A DNA stretch of 64,000 bases from an uncultured Desulfuromonadales bacterium (GTDB taxonomy: Bacteria; Desulfobacterota; Desulfuromonadia; Geobacterales; Pseudopelobacteraceae), in NCBI GenBank assembly GCA_903868145.1, contig CAIPTY010000087.1, forward strand, positions 1 to 64,000, written 5' to 3'. Every line of letters starts with the position of its first letter. Position 1 is the first letter of the stretch. The position numbers were made by a program, and so were the translations under genes. Positions 32,318 through 41,752 of this stretch are shown here, one piece after another. The notes below the pieces were generated by a model. The model saw only the letters and a program-made list of their open reading frames with translations, was not told where the DNA came from and made no database searches.

Positions 32318-33533
32318 CTGCCCCTCCTTTTGCCAATCCTTTCAAAATATCCGAAACAATTCTCTGAGTCACCGGCCACCGGTAGTTGAGCTGGGTGGAA
32401 CCGGCGGAACCTGTCCATAGCTCAAGTGCCCGAGTATTGTCCAGCCTAGCGAGACTTGATTTGAGCGCCCTTTCTCGCTCATGAATCAGACGGCGTATCT
32501 GCTCATTGCCGGTAACGGCATCTCCCTTAGCTGAATTTAGTGTAATATCCAGCCAGGAATTTATGAAAAGTTTGGTCGGATAAGCGACCAGTTGCCCTGA
32601 CGACTCGACTATCGACCAGAATTTTTGCCTATCCCAAGAGATAAAAGCAGTTTTCCTGTCTTTGATTCTGACATCCCATTCATCGAGCTCTTCTCTGTAT
32701 TCGTCAGTCCATTTAATATTCTCCGCTTTTTCTGCCAGCATAAGGTTATAAAGCAGTGAAGCACCATGGATTGCTTCAGAAAAATTACGGGCATGTTCCA
32801 GTTGTTCCTTTATTTGGTTTGGAAAGGCGCCGTACTGGCTATGCTCCCAGGGGTATTCAACCGACTCGGTCATCACTCCTCTATCCACCAGAAACGCCAA
32901 CAATGAATGAGTTGCGCGGCTACAGATGCGCTCCCGCAGGTAATGCGCTTCATCAAAATTCAGCACAAAGGTTGCAATCTTGGGAAAATCTTTCGGAGTG
33001 GGTGGGATAGTGGCATGCCAGTTTCGTGCAGCATGGCCTTCGGCGAGATCCCCATCATCTGTCCGCAAGGTCCGGGCAGATGATTGATAAAAGGAATCAA
33101 TGGAGCGGTGATACTGATCCTGAGAACCTGGGAATAGTCTTATGCCCCAGGCTCCCATCCCTTGCCAGTAAACATTGCTGGGAAGCCTCTTCAATGAAGC
33201 CCGCGCATCTATACCAATGGTTCCTTCCTTGTCATCAGATTTCGCAAGAGCGTCAATGAGGGCAACCTCTAGCGATCTGGCCTGCGCGGCAAACTGGTTC
33301 GACGGAATCTTTCGTTTTTCTAAATCACGATGTATCCAGGGAATAAAGAGGAAATATTTCGCACGAGTCTGGATGGTCGTTGTTCCAGGAAAAAAGAGGT
33401 CGGCAAAGGAGTCACGTACTGCACCGATGCCAAGTTCATCACGCGTCCCTTTTTCATCGAATAAGTGGATAACATCAAGCATCTTCCGGCGCTCTCGCTC
33501 GGAATAGTCGAGCCAAGTGAATGTTGACGACAT
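32310..33533 (-). CDS. DUF6361-like protein, first gene of the Azaca-like module (ZacA-like)
   Basis: A 407-residue protein. Its N-terminus, FTWLDYSERERRKMLDVIHLF then ELGIGAVRDSFADLFFPGTTTIQTRAKYF, matches my memory of the DUF6361 family, which occurs in defence islands beside PLD and helicase genes. The remainder is helical with many conserved-looking aromatic residues, and no enzymatic motif is evident. Start ATG at 33533 has AGGAGA about 10 bases upstream. Role in the system is unknown; sensing or regulation is possible. Confidence 0.65.
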   Translation of the reverse strand: MSSTFTWLDYSERERRKMLDVIHLFDEKGTRDELGIGAVRDSFADLFFPGTTTIQTRAKYFLFIPWIHRDLEKRKIPSNQFAAQARSLEVALIDALAKSDDKEGTIGIDARASLKRLPSNVYWQGMGAWGIRLFPGSQDQYHRSIDSFYQSSARTLRTDDGDLAEGHAARNWHATIPPTPKDFPKIATFVLNFDEAHYLRERICSRATHSLLAFLVDRGVMTESVEYPWEHSQYGAFPNQIKEQLEHARNFSEAIHGASLLYNLMLAEKAENIKWTDEYREELDEWDVRIKDRKTAFISWDRQKFWSIVESSGQLVAYPTKLFINSWLDITLNSAKGDAVTGNEQIRRLIHERERALKSSLARLDNTRALELWTGSAGSTQLNYRWPVTQRIVSDILKGLAKGGADA

Positions 33534-33670
33534 GGAAATAGTCTCCTGTCAAACTTAGACCATCAATCTTCAGAATGCTCACACTGACATCAGGAACGAT
33601 ACTCTTCTCCTGAATCGTCGGAATGCCTCCGAACCATGGCGAGAATTGTTGTTCTTTCTATGCAATCAAG

Positions 33671-33682
33671 CAGATTGCGCCA
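33671..33682. repeat. 12-bp direct repeat, right copy
   Basis: Second copy of CAGATTGCGCCA, identical to 27180-27191. It lies between the start of the Azaca-like module and a decayed helicase gene. Confidence 0.45.
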
Positions 33683-33694
33683 TTTGTCCGAAGT

Positions 33695-34200
33695 CTATGC
33701 AACCGGCAATCCCTGGAAGTTGCATAAGACAATGTTGTCGCCCTTCAGCACAGCAATCAGCGAGTCACCCGCATGAAGTTTGCTGAGATGCTTGTGAATC
33801 TGATCCTCAGCCGTTTTGTATCCGGCAAAATCCAGGAACAAATCTTACATACCCAGAATGTCATACTTGCGACGCAACACATGCTCTTCAGGACGCTGTT
33901 CACATGGAGGTTCGCGTGACCATTCATAAGGCAGGTATGCGAATTGGGTACGTCAGCTCGCTCAAAGAGGCAGAGTGTTTCCTTCGCACGGCTCAAGGCT
34001 ACATAATAAACCCGCCGCTCCTCCTGTTCTTGCCGGTTCTTTCCTCGGGTCCATCCACCTCCAGGGACTAACACATGGCAATACTCCATACCCTTGGCGG
34101 AGTGAACCGTACTCAGGAATACACCCTCACCGACCGACTGTTCGCGACGCTGTTCAGCAAGCGCTTCATACACAAACTGGGTTATCGATCCTGATTTATC
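33695..34200 (-). pseudogene. Remnant of a UvrD/RecQ-type helicase gene (C-terminal end)
   Basis: The first open stretch (34173-33930) encodes helicase motifs V and VI, FLSTVHSAKGMEYCHVLV and RRVYYVALSRAKE. Near 33930 the frame is lost; in another frame the protein continues (EHVLRRKYDILGM), meets a TAA at 33845-33847, then resumes DLFLDFAGYKTAEDQIHKHL to a stop at 33695-33697. These pieces match the end of RecQ-like helicases with a UvrD-type C-terminus. A stop near 34202 and the absence of the N-terminal two thirds show a deletion. So there is a truncation, a frameshift and an internal stop: not functional. Confidence 0.8.
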
Positions 34201-34373
34201 TCAAACCTCGTGCTGCATGATTTACAATCGTATGTATGGGTATGATCAGAAACAGTACCATCTCTTCTTGTATAACCTTTTGATCTCATTTTGCTGCGAG
34301 GTACGTTCTCGACCTCACCCTTGCAAATCGGACAAAATTTGATATCGGGTTGAGGACCAGGTAGATTTGCCAT
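34182..34373 (-). CDS. Small zinc-ribbon protein, 63 residues
   Basis: A 63-residue protein with two CxxC knuckles: KFCPICKGE and YDCKSCSTR, about 36 residues apart, with a basic stretch between. The ATG at 34373 has AAAGGAG about 7 bases upstream. It lies 27 bases after the hsdR stop in the same direction and so could be read as the last gene of the restriction operon. It overlaps the remnant helicase end by about 20 bases. No named family; the zinc ribbon suggests nucleic acid binding. Confidence 0.65.
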   Translation of the reverse strand: MANLPGPQPDIKFCPICKGEVENVPRSKMRSKGYTRRDGTVSDHTHTYDCKSCSTRFEINQDR

Positions 34374-34400
34374 GTAATTCTCCTTTAGCCGGATCTTGCC

Positions 34401-37400
34401 CTATTGCACCATTGTCTCAAAAACCACTTTCGATATTTCCTTGTTCGCCAACATTCTCATAATGCTCGAATCAAAGGCCAGCTTGAACTCCGGGTCCTGT
34501 GCGTAGCGTTTGTACAAGTCCAACTCTCGCTTTCGCTCCTGGCTGACCGCCAGACTGATCAGTTTTTCCAGGGCAATCCGGCTATTCTGCTCATCCTGAT
34601 TATCGACAACCTGCGTCTGATAGTTGGGGTTATTGAAGACATTCTGGGCAATATTGATAAACTTGATTCGCTGCTCCTCGGGAGTTGCTTCCCACCCGGC
34701 GAACCACCTCTGATTGAAGGCTTTGATAATTTCGTCAAGCGGGTCTACTGGGCCATCCGGCCCAACTCCACGAACATTCGGATTCTGCGGATCAAGCTCG
34801 GAATCACTGTCATCAAGGCCGATACTCTCTTTCAGCTTGACCCGCTCAAGGCCATAGGTTGAAAGGTCAACACTTTCCAGCAGTTCATCCAGAGTGTCCT
34901 TGTCTTTATCCTTGATCTTCAGCTTTGGAATGAGAAACTTGAGGAACCAGTGCAGTTTTTCCCATTCGATATTGTCGAACGGCATGATGCACGCAAGCTG
35001 GGCATAGATTTTAACAAACTGCTTCGCCTTGATCTTGAAGTCGATCTTGTCGTCGTCATCAAGTTCCAGCTCGCGATTGAATCGGTCAGCACAAAGATCA
35101 ATGATCGGACTGAGGTATTCCGCCTCGGCATCGGAGAAATAGAGGGTGCAAAATGCCTCGACATCCTTCCACTCGTAGACGCCGACCTCGTCAAGCTTCT
35201 CTTTAGTGTCATGAAGAACATTGACGTCAGTTGCCTTGGAAAGCGCGGTTGAAGTGTAGAAAGGATCAAATGCATCCTTGATATCATCGGTGGAATTGAA
35301 GAAGTCGAGGACAAAGGTATCTTCCTTGCGCTTATTCAGTGAGTGTGAGCAACGATTCAAGCGAGAGAGAGCCTGCACCGCCAATACACCTTGCAGTTTT
35401 TTATCTACATACATGGTGGAAAGCTTGGGCTGATCGAAGCCGGTCAGATACTTGTTGGCCACCACCAGCAGGCGGTATTCTCCGGAATCGAATTTCTCCT
35501 CGATATCTTTTGACGGGAAACCGTTGATGGACTCTTCGGTGTACTCGACGCCATCGACAGTCTTCTTGCCGGAGAAGGCGATCATTGCCTTGAAAGGTTG
35601 CCCTTTGAGTGCGTCGCGGATAGTATGGAAATAATGAACCGCTGATTCGATATTGCGCGTGATCACCATTGCCTTGGCCTGCCCCTTGAGCTTCTTCGGC
35701 CCCACTACCTGCTCCAGAAAATGGCCAACCATGACATCGGCCTTGACGGCGATGGTTTCCTTATCCCCCTCCACATAGGCCCGCAGCTTTTTCTGTGCCT
35801 TGGCACTGTCGAACAGGGGGTTCTCCATAATGGATTTTTCAATCTGGTAGTAACTTCTGTACGTGGTGTAGTTGGCCAGCACGTCGAGGATAAACCCCTC
35901 TTCAATGGCCTGTTTCATAGAGTAGAGGTGGAACGGGATAAACTTCCCCTCCGCCGTTTTCTCCCCGAATCGTTCCAGGGTAGCGTTCTTGGGGGTGGCG
36001 GTGAAGGCAAAGTACGAGGCATTGTCCCGCATCTTGCGTTTCTTCATTATTTCCAGAATGGCATCCTGTACTTCATCCTCATCAGCCCCCAGGGTTCGGT
36101 TGAGGTTATCGGCAGCCGATCCGCTTTGCGAGCTGTGTGCTTCATCAATGATGACGGCAAAGCGTTTGTCAGACATGTCTGCGATGCCATCGACGATGTA
36201 TGGAAACTTCTGAATGGTAGTGATGATGATTTTCTTGCCACTTTCCAGCGACTGTTTCAATTCCTGAGAACTGGTGGCATGGGCGATAATGTTTTTGACT
36301 TCGGAAAACTGCTTGATGGTGTTTTGAAGCTGCTTGTCCAGCACTCGGCGGTCAGTGACCACAATAACTGAATCAAAAACCGGATGACTACCATCTTTGG
36401 TATAGACTTCAATCAACTGATAGGCGGTCCAGGTGATAGAATTTGACTTGCCCGATCCGGCGGAATGCTGGATCAGGTAGGTCTGGCCGACACCCCGCGA
36501 GCGGACATCGGCAAGCAGGTTTCGCACGACCTCCAACTGATGATAGCGGGGGAAGATAAGGTTCTTCTTCTTGAGCGGGTCGTTATCCTTCTCACCAACA
36601 AGCTTGGCAAAATGTTCGATAATTGCTGTGAGGCTCTGTCGAGAGAGAACATCCTGCCAGAGGTAATTGGTTTTATGCCCGGTAGCGTTCGGCGGGTTCC
36701 CTTTGCCGTAATTGTATCCCTTGTTGAATGGCAGAAAGTTGGTCTTATCGCCGTCTAGGCGGGTCGTCATATAGACATCATCGGTATCCACGGCAAAGTG
36801 AACCAGGCAGCGGCCAAACTGCAGCAGCGTCTCGCTTGGATCACGATCCTTACGATATTGTTTCATGGCGTGATAGGTGCTCTGTCCGGTCCAGGCATTT
36901 TTCAGTTCAAAGGTAGCCACGGCAATTCCGTTGATGAAAATAACCATATCGATGGATTTGAGAGGTTCAGCCTGGGAGTAATACATCTGCCGTGTGACCG
37001 AAAAGATGTTCTGATCAAAGAGTTTTTCGACTTCGGGATTAATTGCATTGTAGGGCTGGCTGTAGAGAAGGGTGAAGTGGGCGTCATCAATGCGAAGGCC
37101 GCCCTTTAGTACCTTGAGGATGCCATCTTTCTGGATTTTACGGTTCAGCCGTTCCAGAATCAACCGCTGCCAGTTGGGCCGGTCTTTGACCTTAGCCAGT
37201 TCTTCCGCCTGGGTTGACTCAAGGAATTTCCAGAGTAGATGCCGATCTATCGCAAGCTCGCGATCAAAATCCGACGACTCACCCAACCAGTAGAGGTGAC
37301 CACTGCGATATTGTTCATTGGCTTCGGCGACACCAACACCTTCAAGCTTTAGCTGTTCGCGGCAAGTCCCTGTCAGGGCTTTCTCTATACAGGCTTCCAG

Positions 37401-37427
37401 TGCTTGTTCGTTGGTTTTGGTGACCAT
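34401..37427 (-). CDS. hsdR: Type I restriction enzyme, endonuclease/translocase subunit
   Basis: A 1008-residue HsdR. The N-terminal nuclease core has IDMVIFINGIAVATFELKN (about 158-176), giving the D ... E-x-K site. A DEAD-type translocase follows with HSAGSGKSNS (Walker A, about 321-330) and VIIDEAHSSQSG (motif II, about 430), and TGFDQPKLSTMYVDKKL and QALSRLNR further on. The C-terminal helical part binds the methylase core. It follows hsdS after 11 bases. HsdR uses ATP to pump DNA past the bound complex and cuts at a distance when the target is unmethylated. Full length; no damage seen. Confidence 0.95.
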   Translation of the reverse strand: MVTKTNEQALEACIEKALTGTCREQLKLEGVGVAEANEQYRSGHLYWLGESSDFDRELAIDRHLLWKFLESTQAEELAKVKDRPNWQRLILERLNRKIQKDGILKVLKGGLRIDDAHFTLLYSQPYNAINPEVEKLFDQNIFSVTRQMYYSQAEPLKSIDMVIFINGIAVATFELKNAWTGQSTYHAMKQYRKDRDPSETLLQFGRCLVHFAVDTDDVYMTTRLDGDKTNFLPFNKGYNYGKGNPPNATGHKTNYLWQDVLSRQSLTAIIEHFAKLVGEKDNDPLKKKNLIFPRYHQLEVVRNLLADVRSRGVGQTYLIQHSAGSGKSNSITWTAYQLIEVYTKDGSHPVFDSVIVVTDRRVLDKQLQNTIKQFSEVKNIIAHATSSQELKQSLESGKKIIITTIQKFPYIVDGIADMSDKRFAVIIDEAHSSQSGSAADNLNRTLGADEDEVQDAILEIMKKRKMRDNASYFAFTATPKNATLERFGEKTAEGKFIPFHLYSMKQAIEEGFILDVLANYTTYRSYYQIEKSIMENPLFDSAKAQKKLRAYVEGDKETIAVKADVMVGHFLEQVVGPKKLKGQAKAMVITRNIESAVHYFHTIRDALKGQPFKAMIAFSGKKTVDGVEYTEESINGFPSKDIEEKFDSGEYRLLVVANKYLTGFDQPKLSTMYVDKKLQGVLAVQALSRLNRCSHSLNKRKEDTFVLDFFNSTDDIKDAFDPFYTSTALSKATDVNVLHDTKEKLDEVGVYEWKDVEAFCTLYFSDAEAEYLSPIIDLCADRFNRELELDDDDKIDFKIKAKQFVKIYAQLACIMPFDNIEWEKLHWFLKFLIPKLKIKDKDKDTLDELLESVDLSTYGLERVKLKESIGLDDSDSELDPQNPNVRGVGPDGPVDPLDEIIKAFNQRWFAGWEATPEEQRIKFINIAQNVFNNPNYQTQVVDNQDEQNSRIALEKLISLAVSQERKRELDLYKRYAQDPEFKLAFDSSIMRMLANKEISKVVFETMVQ

Positions 37428-37438
37428 AGCCGATGTCC

Positions 37439-38731
37439 TTATATTTTGATTTTTCCTGTGACTGCTTCAGCTATCAACACAGAACGAAGTTCTTTGAGCT
37501 GCTCGATTTCTCTGACAACTGATTCCACAACTTGGTCGGTAGCTTTCGAGATATCCCTAATCGTCTCAACAATTTTCTTTTGCTCGTCAAGTGGCGGAAC
37601 GATAGTAGATAGCTGCTTAAACTCTGCCCAATAAAGCCGTTTTCTGAAATCGGTAATCCCTTTTGAGCTGCGGTCCATTTGACCGATAAATTTGGAAGTG
37701 CGGTACTGATATTCGAAATACTCTCCATCAATGAGGCTGCAAGTGGATGCAATAATGTATGCAGGGCTGACTTGGCCGTCTGTTTTCACAACACCAATGG
37801 CACCCTGCCATGCCCGCATCATATTAAAAGCAATGTCTCCTGGGTAGACGCGGCGATAGCAAGTTTTGTCTTCTATCCGAATTTTTGAACGTATATTTTC
37901 TGTCTCGTCCTGTTCATTGTCCGAGACACCTGTGTGAAGAGAAACAGTCAATATGGGTAATGACTCAGATCCTGATTCCTTGCGTTCTGTGAAAAGTTCG
38001 CGGTTTTTCTTGATTTCCCAATGCTCCGGCACATGCCCAATCCACTCAACACCACTATCGCGCATTGGAACATCAGGATTCAGTCCCTTAGTTACAGCCT
38101 GATTGATCAATATTGCTTTCTGCTCTTTGAGCAAATCAATCAAGCGCTGCTTCTTGGCAATGGCATCGTCGATCTCAGCGGTTTTTTGATCAAGGAAGTT
38201 GGCGATTCGGTCTTGCTCGTCGCGTGGCGGAATAGGTAGAATCAGCTTGGCAAAATCATTGAACCGAAAATCGGTAGAACGTTCACGAATACCTTTTGCT
38301 AATGATTCGATGTAACCTGCATTGGACATGTAACGTAATAGGTACGCATAGTAATAACTGTTGGTGTAATACTCTCCACGGTTTACACAGGCGGCATAAA
38401 CTGGCGTCGCTTTGCCATCAGAATCTGAAACGCCTATGGCTCCTGCAAAAGCATCCATTGCGTGAATAACCAAATCTCCCTTTCGGATGCCCTGATACCC
38501 ATGTTCTTGGAGTGCAATAGTAAAGCCTTCAGTTCGACGATTACTTCTAAGTGTTACAGTACCATCTCTAAAGGCTGTAACTATGTCATCACCTGGCCTA
38601 ACAGGCCTCTCTAGTCTTACAAATAGCCATTTTGCTCTTTCAAAGTCCCAGTGTGTGGGAATATCGCCGATCCAAGCAACAGAGCTATTCTTATATGATC
38701 CGTATCTTTGGAAAACCATCGCCTTATCCAT
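37439..38731 (-). CDS. hsdS: Type I restriction enzyme, specificity subunit
   Basis: A 430-residue HsdS with two target-recognition domains, each opened by a similar start (WIGDIPTHWDFERAKWLF, about 16-33, and WIGHVPEHWEIKKNRELF, about 228-245). Each is closed by a conserved helix (LPIPPRDEQDRIANFLDQK and TIVPPLDEQKKIVETIRDI) that sets the spacing between half-sites. Together they read a split DNA target. It overlaps hsdM by one base (TGATG). The two halves are full length, so the system has a defined but unreadable specificity. Confidence 0.95.
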   Translation of the reverse strand: MDKAMVFQRYGSYKNSSVAWIGDIPTHWDFERAKWLFVRLERPVRPGDDIVTAFRDGTVTLRSNRRTEGFTIALQEHGYQGIRKGDLVIHAMDAFAGAIGVSDSDGKATPVYAACVNRGEYYTNSYYYAYLLRYMSNAGYIESLAKGIRERSTDFRFNDFAKLILPIPPRDEQDRIANFLDQKTAEIDDAIAKKQRLIDLLKEQKAILINQAVTKGLNPDVPMRDSGVEWIGHVPEHWEIKKNRELFTERKESGSESLPILTVSLHTGVSDNEQDETENIRSKIRIEDKTCYRRVYPGDIAFNMMRAWQGAIGVVKTDGQVSPAYIIASTCSLIDGEYFEYQYRTSKFIGQMDRSSKGITDFRKRLYWAEFKQLSTIVPPLDEQKKIVETIRDISKATDQVVESVVREIEQLKELRSVLIAEAVTGKIKI

Positions 38732-41067
38732 CAGCGAGCCTCACCAAAATTCACCAATTGCTTCAATAGTCCTTCAGTCTCCGCTTCCAACGCCAGAATA
38801 TCCCGGGACACATCTGCCAACGACCGAAGTGGCTTGTGTTGATAGAAGTATTTGTTGAAGCTGACTTCGTAGCCGATCTTGGTCTGATCCAGATTGATCC
38901 AGGCTTCATCAACGTGGGGGCGCACTTCACGCCGGAAATATTCGTGGATATTGTCCTTCAGCGGTACATTCTCAGTATCGCGCAGGTCTGAATCGCTCTC
39001 ATACTCGACATACTCGTCTTTTGTGGCTGTTGGCCAGTACCCGAAATCGTGTAACTGTTCCCGTTTGCATGAGAGTTCGGCCAGCAGTTCATCCATCTTC
39101 TTGCCGCTGATTTTATGAATCTTCTTGATCACCCGTTCAGCCTTCTCATCACGCCAACTCACGGCGTTGAGGATCTGATTCTTCTCACTTGCCGAAATCT
39201 GTATTTTAGTGGCCTTGAGGCAGGCATCGACCTTTTCCGAGAAGATGTTGAAATCCATGAACAGTTCCTGGCCGATAACATCCATCAACTGCTTGGCTAC
39301 TCCCAGCAGGGCTCGTTGACTCTCCCACATATGCGGATTGAGGAGCACCTTACTGTTCTTTGCCGTCAGATTGATATCTTCCTTCTCTAAGTGGGCCTCA
39401 ATGGTCTTGCGATGATCAGAAAGTTTCGAATAAATCTCATCTCCCCATTTTTCGTAGGCCCACTCCATGACTTCAGCTAGCGCCGGTATAAAACGGAGGG
39501 TAGCAATCCTTTCCGGCGTAAACTGGGCAGCTTTACGACTGGGACGTTCGATGGTGACCTTGAAATAACCAAAATCACTATTTTCAAAAATCTTGGAGAC
39601 GCCGTCATTCGGCATGTCGAGATAGAACTGGGTGATCTCGCGAATATGCTCTGGAGCAAATTCGCAGTTTTTGGCCCCCAGGTTCTTGCGAAGCTTTCGA
39701 AACATCTGGCTGGCGTCTATCAGCTGCACCTTGCCGCATCGCTTTTCAGCCTTCTTGTTGGAGAGCACCCAGATGTAGGTCGTAATGCCGGTGTTGTAGA
39801 AGAGGTTGTTGGGTAGTTGGATAATCGCCTCAAGATAGTCGTTTTCGATGATATGACGGCGGATGTTGCTCTCCCCACCGCCTGCGTCACCAGTGAAGAG
39901 CGAAGAGCCGTTATGTACCGAGGCGATACGCGACCCAGCGGGCCCCTTGTCCAGATCCTTCATCTTGTTGACCATCTCCATCAGAAAGAGAAGCTGGCCG
40001 TCTGAGGAACGGGGAGTGGCGGCAACGGTTTCGTCAACACCACTGTAATCTTTCAACGGCACTTCAAAACGGCGATCCAACACCTGTTTCCCATCGAGAA
40101 TATATTTTTGATCACCGGCCCAGGATTTACCGTAGGGGGGATTGGAGAGCATGAAGTCGAAACGCAAACCGGCAAACTCATCTTCAGCCAAGGTTGATCC
40201 ACAGCGGATATTTTCAGGATTGTTTCCTTTAATCATCATGTCTGACTTACAGATAGCGTAAGTCTCGTCGTTGATCTCCTTGCCGTAGAGGTACACCTCA
40301 GCTTTTGCTCTGATCTGTCCTTCTGGGTGAATGATGAAATCCTGCGCCTCAGTGAGCATCCCCCCAGAACCACATGCCGGATCGTACACCGTGATGACCG
40401 GCGGCAGTATTTCCTTCACCGGCTCAAAGAGAATGTGGGTCATCAGGTCGATTACCTCACGAGGAGTGAAGTGTTCACCGGCCTCTTCGTTGTTCTCTTC
40501 ATTGAACTTTCGGATCAACTCCTCGAAAACATAACCCATGCCCAGGTTGGTCAACTCGGGCAGCTTGCGCCCATCCGGGTCCCTGGCTTCGTTGGGAGTG
40601 AGGTTGATGTTAGGAGAAGTGAATTTCTCCAACACCTCAAGCAGCACATCCTTATCAGCCATGTGGCTGACTTGAGAGCGCAGCTTGAACTTATCGACGA
40701 TTTCCTTGACGTTCTCGCTGAAACCGTCGAGATACGCCTTGAAATTGGCTTCAAGGATCTGGCGATTGTTAGATGCAGTTTCGACAAGTTTTTTCAGAGT
40801 CCAGGGGGATGTGTTGTAGAAGACGTAACCGGAAGCCTCTTTGAGACCTTCCGGGTCAAGATCCGAGAATCCAGCATCGTCACGCTGAAACTTGACCTCC
40901 TCCATGACAGCATCCTTACTCGGTTCCAAAAGGCAGTCGAGACGCCGCAGCACGAACATGGGGAGAATGACATCACGGTATTTACCACGCACATAAACGT
41001 CGCGCAGGCAGTCGTCAGCGATGGACCAGATGAAGGAGACTATTTTATTGTGAGCGGAATGATCCAA
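38731..41067 (-). CDS. hsdM: Type I restriction enzyme, methyltransferase subunit
   Basis: A 778-residue HsdM. AdoMet motif I is VYDPACGSGGML (about 246-257), and the catalytic NPPYG follows about 75 residues later, as in N6-adenine methylases. The N-terminal region has the canonical opening HNKIVSFIWSIADDCLRDVY. I place the start at TTG 41067 because AGGAGG lies 8 bases upstream and homologues begin at this point; an upstream ATG at 41139 would add 24 unrelated residues without a ribosome site. The C-terminal part (about 520-778) is longer than in the EcoKI type. TTG initiation and a hairpin upstream suggest limited expression. Confidence 0.93.
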   Translation of the reverse strand: MDHSAHNKIVSFIWSIADDCLRDVYVRGKYRDVILPMFVLRRLDCLLEPSKDAVMEEVKFQRDDAGFSDLDPEGLKEASGYVFYNTSPWTLKKLVETASNNRQILEANFKAYLDGFSENVKEIVDKFKLRSQVSHMADKDVLLEVLEKFTSPNINLTPNEARDPDGRKLPELTNLGMGYVFEELIRKFNEENNEEAGEHFTPREVIDLMTHILFEPVKEILPPVITVYDPACGSGGMLTEAQDFIIHPEGQIRAKAEVYLYGKEINDETYAICKSDMMIKGNNPENIRCGSTLAEDEFAGLRFDFMLSNPPYGKSWAGDQKYILDGKQVLDRRFEVPLKDYSGVDETVAATPRSSDGQLLFLMEMVNKMKDLDKGPAGSRIASVHNGSSLFTGDAGGGESNIRRHIIENDYLEAIIQLPNNLFYNTGITTYIWVLSNKKAEKRCGKVQLIDASQMFRKLRKNLGAKNCEFAPEHIREITQFYLDMPNDGVSKIFENSDFGYFKVTIERPSRKAAQFTPERIATLRFIPALAEVMEWAYEKWGDEIYSKLSDHRKTIEAHLEKEDINLTAKNSKVLLNPHMWESQRALLGVAKQLMDVIGQELFMDFNIFSEKVDACLKATKIQISASEKNQILNAVSWRDEKAERVIKKIHKISGKKMDELLAELSCKREQLHDFGYWPTATKDEYVEYESDSDLRDTENVPLKDNIHEYFRREVRPHVDEAWINLDQTKIGYEVSFNKYFYQHKPLRSLADVSRDILALEAETEGLLKQLVNFGEAR

Positions 41068-41119
41068 CTGGTATGCCTCCTGAAAATTGCAGTTCAAAGG
41101 GTTTGCTGAATAATTAACG

Positions 41120-41157
41120 AAAAAGCCGCCTGTCAGCACTTAGGAGACAATGCGGCT
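41120..41157 (-). terminator. Terminator-like attenuator in the hsdM leader
   Basis: On the minus strand AGCCGC (41157-41152) pairs with GCGGCT (41129-41124), with an inner TGTC/GACA stem, followed at once by TTTTTCG. It ends 53 bases before the hsdM start, so it cannot be the end of an upstream gene and may act as an attenuator. Confidence 0.6.
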
Positions 41158-41446
41158 TCAGTTCGAGCAATATGTCCTGAAGGGCACAGAGCCCATCTCC
41201 TTACCCTCCATAAATGCATGAAATTACGCAATGTTAATACCTCTTTTTGCCTCGAAAGTCAATTTGATACAAGTATTGGCGAGAGGCACACCAAGGAATC
41301 TCCCTGTCCGAACAGGACGGAGTGCGCAACATACTGATATATTTACATATACAATGCGATTTTGGATTGACAATTCATTTCAGGCTGGTCAAAATTAACC
41401 TGAAATACTGATGGATATTGACCGTCGAGAAAGGAGGGAGGATGTG
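41158..41446. promoter_or_regulatory. Intergenic region with divergent promoters
   Basis: No gene is visible. It must carry the minus-strand promoter for hsdMSR. For the plus-strand gene a perfect TTGACA lies at 41367-41372, but the best -10 candidate 18 bases on (AAAATT) is poor. The region is AT-rich around 41330-41370. Confidence 0.35.
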
Positions 41447-41752
41447 ATGGAAATAAAAATGAAGGCTTTCGTAATATCGATTTTCTGGAGCATTCTTCCC
41501 TGTTTTCTTGCTGGTGTAATTGTTGGTGCATTTTTTTTATCGGCATTCTGGTACTGCTTGATCGGCATAGCGGTATTGGCATTTTTCTACTGCTGCTTGG
41601 ACCGTATCCCGGTTCGTCTGTTTGCCGGTACAATGAGAGGGTTGTCGCTCTGGCCACTTCTGAAATACGGATATGCAAGTACCGATAAAAGGCCTGTTAA
41701 TTGTTGCTGCAATAATTGGTGGTTATGGCGACACTGGTTCTACAACCGATGA
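41447..41752 (+). CDS. Putative small membrane protein, 101 residues
   Basis: Starts at ATG 41447 with AAGGAGGGAGG upstream, a very strong ribosome site. Two hydrophobic helices follow (VISIFWSILPCFLAGVIVGA and FWYCLIGIAVLAFFYCC, together about 8-48), then a short soluble tail. The last 20 residues (cysteine- and tryptophan-rich) look unlike normal protein and overlap the convergent gene by 30 bases, so a frameshift near 41690 or an elongated C-terminus is possible. No family recognised. It could be an exclusion or immunity-type membrane protein, but nothing in the sequence proves this. Confidence 0.4.
   Translation: MEIKMKAFVISIFWSILPCFLAGVIVGAFFLSAFWYCLIGIAVLAFFYCCLDRIPVRLFAGTMRGLSLWPLLKYGYASTDKRPVNCCCNNWWLWRHWFYNR

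Noticed and set aside
41067-41139. Earlier start of hsdM at 41139
   Set aside because: Adds 24 residues unlike HsdM, runs through the attenuator hairpin and has no ribosome site; TTG 41067 behind AGGAGG fits homologues.
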